A DNA stretch of 64,000 nt from NCBI RefSeq assembly GCF_025118155.1, contig NW_026251432.1:116011-180010 (forward strand). The letters run 5' to 3'. The DNA comes from Cokeromyces recurvatus. Its lineage: Eukaryota > Mucoromycota > Mucoromycetes > Mucorales > Mucoraceae. The notes beneath the pieces were generated by a model. It ran no database searches, was not told where the DNA came from, and worked only from the letters and a program-made list of their open reading frames with translations. Position numbers and translations under genes: made by a program. This document shows, in pieces, positions 50,773 through 60,208 of the stretch; the first letter of the stretch is position 1, and each line of letters starts with the position of its first letter.

Positions 50773-52509
50773 CTATCGATCTTTTGATTGATATTCTTTT
50801 CGAAGTCGGTGTATAGTTTCATTTCTAAGATTTTTTTCATATAATTTTTCTATGTCTCTCATGAATCTATTATCATCTGGCACAGACATAGTTGATCCAA
50901 GAGTTTCCATACATACATCAAGATCAGCAGCTAGCAAGTGATCTAAGTAATATTTATATACACATTTATACATATAATTATGCATTTATATTACATAAAC
51001 AGCTATAAATATGTGTTATTATAATTACCTTCGTAAGATTTTAGTAAAGCAACTGCTACAAAGAAAAATACATCATATCCACAAAGAAAATATGCATCCC
51101 ATATTCTTACAAGTGTATGGTAATTAATTACACCGCCTGAAAATAATGTAATATACCATCTTGTTGAATAAATATCGCTGGACAAGCCTAAATCTGTCTG
51201 TATTATAAACAAATATTATAGTCAATCTCTTTTTTTTTCCCCCTTTATACTTATTACCAAATGCTTGTATAGTTTAGGAAGATATTGTTGTAATAAAGCC
51301 TCTTGAATATAAAAATTTTCTATTAAAGTAGGGAATCCAGGAATAAATAAATTATGTAACTGATCCCTTAGGAACATATGGACCAAAACTAAAAATGCTT
51401 TCTAAGAACAATCCTTAAGTATACACATAAATTATGTTCACATCGTATAACATACCTCTTCCTCGCAATACATTAATATAGTCGCTACAATATTCGTCAT
51501 TCCCTGACAATAGCCTACTTCTTCATCATAATTAGCAAAAGCCCGAAGTACATTGAACAAAGCTCTTTGTCTAAATAACATATATATTAATTGTGAACTT
51601 TGACATTTTTCCTCTTCAGCAATACCCTGAACCGTATCGTTGTTTGAACATAATATGATCTCTTAATGTCCTCGGTATATCTAAATCAATCTGTCGTTCA
51701 TGAGGGCTTTCTTTTAAAAGTAGCTTCTACATATAAATGTATTAGATTAAAAACTTGTACAACACTTATAATTCGATACAAGTACTTGATAAGTGGCTTT
51801 TAGTTTATGATCCTTGGTTGCATTTCTTAGACAATCAGTGATCAAGTAATACCAGGCATCCCTTCTCCAACAATCTGGAATGCCTTTGAAAACTCTTTTC
51901 TTGAATTTATAATTAAATGTGAATTTATGAGCAGGTTCACCGTGAATCATGACACGTGATGACATTCTTGCCCATTTTTTTGCTCGTTCTATTTCTTTTT
52001 CCTTATATCTATATTTCATACAAAAATTAGTATAAATATTAAATGGACCTGATTCGGAAATTACTGTGTATTTGCTGTAGAATTCTTTTCTTCTAGAAAA
52101 CCGTATCTACAATTATACCACCTTCAATTAGAAAAAAAAAAAAAAAGAGTACAATGTAAATTCAAAGCTAAATGAATTTTCACCTATCTGTAATTGCAAA
52201 CCATTTTTCCATTTCAGCAGCAACGTCTGGAATCTTTTCTGGTTTTTGGTCATACTGACGCCTAATACCTTCCTTATGTCTGTCTGATGAAATAGATGAA
52301 GATGATGTTGGAATGAACATTGTTTTAATAGATGAATTAGTAGTAGTTAGTTGGGTAAAATCTGTTTCATTGGAATGGGTTGTTAGATGAGAAGAGTTAC
52401 GTTGAGGAAGATCGTTTTGCTCGTATTCTGTCTCTTGTATAGTGTTAGGCATATTTAGACAAGCAGGTGATGTAATTTTCGTATTTGAATTTGCATCTGT
52501 ATTTATCAT
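50773..52509 (-). CDS. TBC-domain Rab GTPase-activating protein
   Basis: Accelerates GTP hydrolysis by a Rab GTPase in membrane traffic. About seven exons run from ATG 52507-52509 to the stop at 50773. A low-complexity Ser/Thr-rich N-terminus is followed by the TBC domain. It has [15 protein letters not shown]; then [12 protein letters not shown] with the arginine finger; then [16 protein letters not shown] with the glutamine finger; then [15 protein letters not shown] and [20 protein letters not shown]. Both catalytic fingers are present, so it should be active. The C-terminus is short and charged, ending KEYQSKDR. The size (about 500 aa or less) and layout resemble fungal Gyp-type proteins; the specific Rab partner is not predictable. 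It lies 186 bp downstream of RRP1 on the same strand. Confidence 0.88.
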
Positions 52510-52695
52510 ATTAAATTAAAGGTAACTCAGTAAACTTTCATGCACAACAAATAAATAAAGAAATATTTTTTATTTTTATTTTTATTTTTTTTTTTTTTAT
52601 TTTTTCTCAGAAACACAAGACAATACGCATACATGCATTTATAATTACATATACATCCTCTTTTTATTTATTAATAAGCCTATTTTACATAACAT

Positions 52696-53752
52696 CTATT
52701 GTTCTTCTTCATCCTCATCTCCTGAATCCTCTGCCATAGCAGCCATTTCTTTTTCGTGTGCCTCAAGTGCTTCTTTAGCTTTCTTTCTTAGCAATTTAGA
52801 ATGACCTTCTTTTGATAAAACTAAAAATGGTCTATTAATTTCTTCCATAGGCACATCTAAATCATCTGAAGACTCTAATTTAGATCGAATATCATCTAGA
52901 ACTTTCTCTAATTCCTCAAAATATATATCAATGATATGGTATCTAATTGCATCAGGATTCTTCATATTTGTTGGACTATTTGATTACATGAAGAATATGC
53001 ATAAATAAATATACACATACACATACACCTACATCTATCCATATACATATACATATACATAGTTTTAAATATTACCTTAAAGGGCCTTCGATTAACATAT
53101 CCATATATGCTTCAAGGTAGCCAGCATCCCAAGATTCTCTTGCTAAGAATTGGAATGAGAAATATATAACTCGACGGAAAAGTAAATAATATTTATCAAG
53201 TCTATACAATAAGGGCAATTAATAACTACATTATAAATCCTGTTTAATTTTTACATGCCTAATTCTATCTAATCCATGCCATTCTTGACAGTGGATTTGC
53301 CAAAATACCTTCAAGAAAGGAATAGCATTAGACGCAGGTAATTCCATAACAAGTGATCCAAGATCATTAGCTAAAGCTTGTTGAATTAAAGGCTTATCTG
53401 ACATCCAAAAGCCTAAAATAAAGAAGGATTTTATATATACACATGTATATATATTCATATATAAAAGTCAGAAAAAAAAAGGAGGAGGGTTTAGACTGCC
53501 TACTTACAATAAAAGAGACCCTTCCATAATTTTATAAGTTCAATTTCACTCAAGTTGCCACCAGAAGCTAAAAACTTTCGAAGTGAACGAACAGCTTTGT
53601 CACGAGTTTTCTTTTCTACATGCATAAAGAATATGGAATAAGTATTATTTATTGAAGAAATTTTCTATAGTTATACTTTTTTTTTTTTCAATCTTACCAT
53701 TAGCAGCTAATTCTTTTCCAAGGGGAAGATAAGCTGGATCAACTTCTACCAT
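52696..53752 (-). CDS. RRP1: Rrp1/NOP52-like rRNA-processing protein
   Basis: Nucleolar factor for processing of the large-subunit rRNA precursor. Five or so exons run from ATG 53750-53752 to the stop at 52696. Recognisable segments: LPLGKELAANEKKTRDKAVR at the start, then LKFxLASGG-like FLASGGNLSEIELIKLWKGL, FWMSDKPLIQQALANDLGSL, FWQIHCQEWHGLDRIR and LDKYYLLFRRVIYFSFQFL (all typical of Nop52). YHIIDIYFEELEKVL and an acidic tail ending GDEDEEEQ follow. The length (about 250 aa) is close to the yeast protein and shorter than the metazoan one. It shares a 259-bp divergent interval with the mitoribosomal gene. Confidence 0.9.
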
Positions 53753-54011
53753 TTTTTACTGTTTGACTGAATAAATTTAAATGAAAAAGTTATAATTGAT
53801 TAGATTCTTAAAAAAAAAAATATACCAAATAAAAAAAAAAAATAAATCAAAGCCACTCAAATCATTATACATATTTTACTGTCGGTTTCTGTAGTACGCT
53901 TGATCTAGCCAATTAGAAAAATGGTCTTAAAATTAAAAAGTGCCCCGGTGAATTTACCTTAAGGAAATTGAGGGAGGGGTAATTGAGTTTTTTCTTCTTT
54001 ATATAAAAATA
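53753..54011. promoter_or_regulatory. Divergent promoter region RRP1 / MRPL31
   Basis: 259 bp between opposing start codons. A CCAAT box lies at 53909-53913 (plus strand). Both genes serve ribosome production, cytosolic and mitochondrial, so co-regulation is plausible. A TATA-like string at 53999-54007 is only a few bases from the MRPL31 ATG and is probably not used as such. Confidence 0.45.
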
Positions 54012-54399
54012 ATGTTTGGTGCTTTTCGACCTTCATTGGTGGCCCAAAGTGGTCTACTTTGGTATGTCAATCAATGAGTTTGATGTTTCGTCTGTTAACC
54101 TTTTACCTTTTTTTTTTTTTTTTTTTGTTAGGAAAAACCCTTTCCGCATGTCAGCAACTAGAAAAGCTAATGTTCGTAAGAGACTTAAGGAAGTAGATAA
54201 TGTTATTGCAACAATTGCTGAATCAGGTGTTAATTGTAAAGCTTTGGATAAAGCACTTGCTCTTCCAAAGGAATCTGAAATGCTTGCTAGAGATAAATAT
54301 ACAGTATTCACCCGCAATGCTAAAGGATATCGTAAATCTATTCACAAAGTACCTAAATTCACAAAAACTACTAATAGAACTAGCCCTTCTGGTTTCTAG
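54012..54399 (+). CDS. MRPL31: Mitochondrial large-subunit ribosomal protein mL60 (Mrpl31)
   Basis: Structural protein of the fungal mitochondrial large ribosomal subunit. Exons 54012-54061 and 54132-54399 give 105 aa. The opening MFGAFRPSLVAQSGLLWKNP, then FRMSATRKANVRKRLKEVD, the middle ARDKYTVFTRNAKGYRKSIH and KVPKFTKTTNR correspond in order to yeast Mrpl31 (opening MFGPF, then [32 protein letters not shown]). This supports the ATG at 54012 over the longer single-exon frame starting at 54016. The intron carries the T tract common in this genome. Confidence 0.92.
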
Positions 54400-54955
54400 A
54401 CATCAAATATACATGATAGTACAAATATATATATTATATATCAGCAAATGACAGAAAAAATAAATTGTAAATATTAAATTGATATACAAATATTATCAGA
54501 TAATTTTGATTTCATAAGAAGATATGCGCATATAATGATGAATATTTATTTGAGCGCTTTATGAGAATGAAATATCTAATAATGCAATATTAGGTTCATT
54601 ATAAAGCAATTATATCATTGAATTTAGGTCTGAATATATTTAGATAACAGTATAAGAAAGCAGTTATGCCTTTATTCTTTAATTAACTGTTCAAGTTTTC
54701 ATGATCGAAACCTGCGTTAATATTTACAAAGCAAGAGTTATAAAGATAATTAATGGTTGAATGAATATATTTTATTTTAACTAGTAGTTTAATAAAACAC
54801 TTAATTAGTACCTTTCTACTTTTTTTTTTTTTTTTTTTGAAAGAAACAAAAGTTTACGTGTAGTATTGTAATTCTATTCTACAAACTAATGTATTCTAGC
54901 AAAGTTAGCAGGGTGACCAAGCCGTAATACTTATCTACAACTAATGTACTCTTTG

Positions 54956-54990
<35 letters not shown>
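54400..54990. other. Intergenic region ending in an A36 tract
   Basis: No gene is seen. Two similar short strings (CTACAAACTAATGTATTCT near 54880 and CTACAACTAATGTACTCT near 54935) precede the A36 tract (54956-54991) that adjoins the left 641-bp repeat. Confidence 0.55.
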
Positions 54991-54993
<3 letters not shown>

Positions 54994-55631
54994 CTTGGAG
55001 CTATCTACTACTAACTGAGCTATCTTATTTATACTTTTTCTAATACTCTGACTATGGAATATGTCGAGAATAAGATCACTAATCTATTCTAACAAATATT
55101 TTTATAAAGGTATAACTTACTATAGAACAAGCACTGGATATGAACATAAGTAATCTTATAAAAGATGAATTACCTCATAAAGGATAAGCTACAAGCCTGA
55201 ATATCAAACAAAGTATTGTATCATCCTGTATATAACATCTTGTAAATAACATAAAATCGTATTGACATACAATTGTCTATATGTGTCAATTATATGACAT
55301 CGTATCAGTTCTGAATATTTATTTTCTATAATCTTAATAAAGAATTCAGGTCGTCTTTGATCCAATAAAATAAAAATGTAAAAGATATCAGGAACTTATA
55401 CTCAGATCGAATAATACATTTTTATTTAAAACTTTAATCAGATCATCAGATAATTCTAACACCCATAAATCAGTATCTTGAATCAATAATACATATATAT
55501 TTCAATAATAACCTTGTTTCTCGACTCATGTTCTTCTTGTAGTTAGTTTTATCTCTTTGATTCAGGATTGATTAATGTAAATTCGAGTAATTCTTCAGAC
55601 ATAAACCACTCTTTATTTTGTTCTTAATCTT
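54991..55631 (+). repeat. 641-bp direct repeat, left copy
   Basis: Begins AGACTTGGAGC and ends TTCTTAATCTT. By eye it appears identical, without gaps, to 59389-60029. It has no coding frame of note. Both copies follow an A-rich tract. The ends lack the TG...CA of an LTR; only a weak A(n)AGA / TCTT(n) inversion is seen at the ends. Confidence 0.9.
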
Positions 55632-55643
55632 ACTTTCTTATCT

Positions 55644-55864
55644 TTATTTTTGTTTTTTTTTGTCATCCGAAATAGTAACCGCATTTAATTCAGTGGTAAT
55701 TTCTTTTAAATTTTTGTTCATGTTGTCTTCTATATGAATGATGTGAACAGGAACGTCGAAGTCTGTTAGTACGGCGATTTCATCTTATTCATAAATCAAT
55801 TCCATCGTTTCTGCTTCAGTTTCAGAATAATACTCCATTAAAAATCGATAGTTAGTGCAGTCCA
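55644..55864 (-). pseudogene. Small broken ORF next to the left repeat
   Basis: From ATG 55862-55864 the minus strand reads MDCTNYRFLMEYYSETEAET and on to one in-frame stop. It then continues DEIAVLTDFDVPVHIIHIED and closes at 55644 after a Lys-rich end. The composition is protein-like and acidic. I do not recognise the family. It is either a pseudogene or an exon of an unrecognised gene. Confidence 0.35.
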
Positions 55865-57032
55865 TTTTCTACTTTACAATGTACAATGATGTAAGTGTTT
55901 GCAATAATCATCTCTTGAAAAATATCTTGTAATAATTTTGAAAGGGTACACAAAAAAAAATTTTAGGATAATTCTTAATGCACGTATAGCTTACAAAAAA
56001 ATGCAACGTCATCATCTAAAATATTAAATCTAGAAAAGACATACGTATGCTTTTCTTTTTCTTTTTCTTTTTCTTTTTCTTTTTATTTTTTCTATTTTTT
56101 TATTCAATCATTTACATGTAATGCAGGATATATATTGAAGCTATAAAGATGGCTTTGTGAAAGTTAATTGCAAGCTTTAGTAGATTGTGATTTATGATAA
56201 CCAAAAGATAAGTATCTGATTTGTGGCAAGTAAAATTTGATGACAATCTACACATGAACCCTGCCCTGCTTTTGTACGGAGAAAGGTTCTGGCTGCTGAC
56301 AGCAATAGCTGTACCAGCTGGGAGTGGGAGCCGTAGTTTATCATCATAGGAACAAGACCCGGGTGAACCCTGCCCTGCTTTTGTACGGAGAAAGGTTCTG
56401 GCTGCTGATAGCAATAGCTATACCAGCTGGGAGTGGGAAGTGGTCTTTGTTCCCTTGTCCTTAACTATATGCAAATGCATATGGTGTACTAACTTTTTTC
56501 TTTTCTTTTTCAGGTTCAAAAAAAAAAACATACATCATTTGCAGATAGTACCAATATGGAACTAATCACCATGATATCTGAATTCAGCAGTTATTGAACT
56601 AGAACAACCTCGTTTAACTAAACTATATCCTATGATGAATCTCTTTTACTCAATCAATATATCTTGTTCTTTCCCTTTCTGCTTTCTTCTTTACTGTATC
56701 TTCTGTCAGCAACGTATTCACCTATTTGTCTCTTGAAAGTTACCTTCTATTAACCATCTTAAAACCTCAAATCTATAAGTCACCTTCTGCCTTGGAGATG
56801 AGTTCATCCAACATTATACAACATTTTTCAACCAACAAATATTTATTTCTTTATTCAATTTGTACTATATTTTCTACATATTTGTTCTTAAATAAATCTA
56901 AATACCTCAAATAAATGTCCTTTGTTACAATATAAATATACATTGGACTAAATATCTCTTGCATACATGTAATTTATTAAAAGGTTTTATATATATATTC
57001 AAATATAATAAAATAAACAGATTCTTAACAAA
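55865..57032. other. Non-coding interval with a TTTTC array and a GC-rich repeat pair
   Basis: Includes a TTTTC array (about 56048-56085) and the 76-bp repeat pair (56255-56439). No gene is supported; the frames at 56112-56414 (-) and 56726-56914 (+) are not convincing. Confidence 0.5.
56255..56439. repeat. Pair of GC-rich 76-bp direct repeats
   Basis: Copies at 56255-56330 and 56364-56439 (109-bp period) share TGAACCCTGCCCTGCTTTTG, then TACGGAGAAAGGTTCTGGCT, then a segment with AGCAATAGCT and ACCAGCTGGGAGTGGGA. I count about three differences. The block is markedly more GC-rich than its surroundings and holds short palindromic pieces. No coding role is visible. Confidence 0.85.
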
Positions 57033-59172
57033 TTAATAGTGGTCGGGACTTGTTGGTGCACTTTGTGGGCCACTATCTATCACAATATTAGTATGTTTTC
57101 CTTCATTGATTCTTATGATTGAAGGGTCAATTAATTCTAATAAATTTTGTTCTTTATTCTTCACCATACTTGTCGATTGCATATTTCTTTTGTGTTCTTT
57201 CTTGAGTTGCTCAATGTTGGTAATGGTAGTCTCACATGCAACCTATGGATAAAGGGTGTAAGGTGTTATACCTACTTTTTATTTTTATGACGTTCAACAA
57301 CTTACAGCAACACTCTTATAAAACTCAATAAAAGGAATCAACAGCACATCCTTTTCATCAAAATTAACAGGCACATCTACTCGTTGTTCCTTGGTCATAA
57401 GATATACCCCATAGGTCTGAATAGACATACTCCAATGTCTAATAGCTTCTCCTAATAATAGTAATAATAATAAAATTAGTACAGAAATATTATATTACAA
57501 TAACACAAGATTACTTGCCATGTCCATGAAGGAAATGAATCTTAACTTTCTTAAACGTATTAAAAGAAGCATGTTTATACTTCATTGCAATGGTTCTCAG
57601 CATCGATAACATACCGAACATCGCTTTATGGTGATCAAAGCTAACTTTTCCGTTATCTTTGCTTTTGTAACTATTTGATACCTCTGTCAGCAATATTTCC
57701 AAATCTGAATATCTATTGCTGAAGATAATACCATCCGCCTTGTACTTGTAGCGACTATCATTTAGCCCTTTCTCTTTCAACTGTACTGACATTGCATCTA
57801 GTTCAATTTCACCTGGTAGAAATGTAACTTTATTTCCTTTATCGCACATGTATTTGTTCATCATTTTCATGCATTCATCAAACAAATAACTTCTATAACA
57901 GGATTCTGACTTCATCAGCACATTTTCTCCACAATTATAATAAATATATTCTTGACTAAATTTATTTTATTCACATGACATTAGCATGATCATTTCTTTT
58001 TGATACCTCTATTTACACTTACAATAAAGCACACATGCTAACAACCATTTCAACTTCTGCTTTTTGATATTCACCACCATTACGTGAAATTGCACGCAAT
58101 TCATCAATACCCTCCTTCATTTCTTCGCGAGACTCCTAATCAAATGTTATTCACTGTCTTTAATTATTTTTCCATAAAAGTTAATCACTTACCGCATCTG
58201 CTATTTCTCTACAAATTTCAACAAAGCTAGAGTCAAGTTTCTGGCAATCAATATATACAGCACCCTCATTCAACCTCTTAAACAAGGTAGATGGAAGGCA
58301 ATCTCTACGTCGTACCAGTTTTCCACACCAGATTACATTGTGCTTCTCAGGGCTAAATAAATGTATTCATTCATTTTTTTTTTTTTTTTTTGCACTTTTA
58401 TCTGCCTCTAATTCTTCTTACCTCAATTGATGCAAATGCTGGATATTGCTTGGATTATCAAGAAACCATTTCCACTCAATCCAAATATCTGTTTCAAATT
58501 CCCCAATATCTTCTTCATCACTTTCATCAGCTCTCCTGCTCTTCTCACTATTAACCCTATTATCTGTGCCTTCTTCAGCATCATGATCCCATTGTCGTTT
58601 TTTTAAATTTACTTTTTCTTCAGCTACAACTCGACTCGCTAGCAACGTTCGGAATTGTGACTATAAATGAAGTTAGATTCAGTTATTAATTATTATATAA
58701 TAAATGTTTATTACTGTTTGACTATTGAACTCAATTGAGCTCTTTGCCAACGATTTGCTATAATTATTAAAAAAATTCTGGAAATCCTTCTTTCCTCTTG
58801 TTTTCTATGTAAAACATGTTGGTACAATAGTATCAACGAATAATAATAGAAAACGATCACTAACCTGAGCATATGTAGACATACTCTCCACTCTTGTCTC
58901 AGCCACGGAACCAGCAACCACATGCTTTTTGATCAAGTTCGTGTCATTCAATAAATATCTTGAAGCTTCGCGTCTATCGACAGATGTATTTTCAGTCACC
59001 AAATTTTGAAGATAGTTTATAACTGACCAACGACAAGGTTCTTCTGTTAACCAAAATTCTAAAAAATAAATAATTAACATTTTTAAAATTAAAACAGCTG
59101 TAAATCTATTCTACCTTTCAATTGCAATTTCGCTTGTACGTCGTCGTTAAAAGAGGGAAGAAAATGTTTCAT
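57033..59172 (-). CDS. Uncharacterised multi-exon protein with a PD-(D/E)XK-like segment
   Basis: I do not recognise this protein by name. On the minus strand from ATG 59170-59172 about eight exons can be joined, ending TSPDHY-stop at 57033. The N-terminal part has WSVINYLQNLVTEN, VDRREASRYLLND and an acidic, charged linker (ESDEEDIGEFETDIWIEW). The C-terminal part has RYKADGIIFSNRY, LEILLTEVSNSYKSKDNGKV and DHHKAMFGMLSMLRTI. The order D(G), then strand-E-x-x, then a helix resembles the restriction-endonuclease-like fold seen in lineage-specific mucoralean proteins and Crinkler-type effectors. However, the usual Lys after Glu is Ser here, so catalysis is doubtful. One intron (57452-57518) uses a GC donor (GCAAGT). 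The gene sits between the two 641-bp repeats. Confidence 0.7.
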
Positions 59173-59388
59173 GATCACAAAGATATATAAAGATAAAGAA
59201 AAAGTAAATTAAACAACCAAAAAGAAAATCAAACTCGTAGTTTTAGTAACTTGCAAACGGTCACTTCCCTAATTAGGAATCATACCCCTTTTTTGTCAGA
59301 AGTTTTTCAAATATTCGGCCATCAAGAAACACATTACAAAATATAATGCAAAAAGAAGATAAAATACAAAAAAAATACAAAAAAAAAA
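59173..59388. other. Interval between the uncharacterised gene and the right repeat
   Basis: Holds the probable promoter of the minus-strand gene and an A-rich tract (about 59368-59389) leading into the right repeat copy. Confidence 0.5.
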
Positions 59389-60029
59389 AGACTTGGAGCT
59401 ATCTACTACTAACTGAGCTATCTTATTTATACTTTTTCTAATACTCTGACTATGGAATATGTCGAGAATAAGATCACTAATCTATTCTAACAAATATTTT
59501 TATAAAGGTATAACTTACTATAGAACAAGCACTGGATATGAACATAAGTAATCTTATAAAAGATGAATTACCTCATAAAGGATAAGCTACAAGCCTGAAT
59601 ATCAAACAAAGTATTGTATCATCCTGTATATAACATCTTGTAAATAACATAAAATCGTATTGACATACAATTGTCTATATGTGTCAATTATATGACATCG
59701 TATCAGTTCTGAATATTTATTTTCTATAATCTTAATAAAGAATTCAGGTCGTCTTTGATCCAATAAAATAAAAATGTAAAAGATATCAGGAACTTATACT
59801 CAGATCGAATAATACATTTTTATTTAAAACTTTAATCAGATCATCAGATAATTCTAACACCCATAAATCAGTATCTTGAATCAATAATACATATATATTT
59901 CAATAATAACCTTGTTTCTCGACTCATGTTCTTCTTGTAGTTAGTTTTATCTCTTTGATTCAGGATTGATTAATGTAAATTCGAGTAATTCTTCAGACAT
60001 AAACCACTCTTTATTTTGTTCTTAATCTT
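59389..60029 (+). repeat. 641-bp direct repeat, right copy
   Basis: Appears identical to 54991-55631. Immediately after its end the sequence runs into a T tract and the 3' end of a minus-strand LINE. The true right boundary of the repeat may therefore be cut off by the LINE. Confidence 0.9.
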
Positions 60030-60208
60030 TTTTTTTTATTTATATGGAGACGGAGTCTCTGATTTATTAGTGAAAATTAAAGGATAGTCACAACTGTGTT
60101 TTTGTGTTTTTAGGATTATTAAAGTATGGTTGCTTTTTTTTTTTTTGTTTTGAGTTTTTAAATTGTTAAAATGTTAAGGGGAACCACATATAGTGATAAT
60201 AAGGATCA

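Noticed and set aside
54991..60029. Full LTR retrotransposon bounded by the 641-bp repeats
   Set aside because: The ends are not TG...CA, no gag, protease, reverse transcriptase or integrase lies inside, and no primer-binding site was seen.
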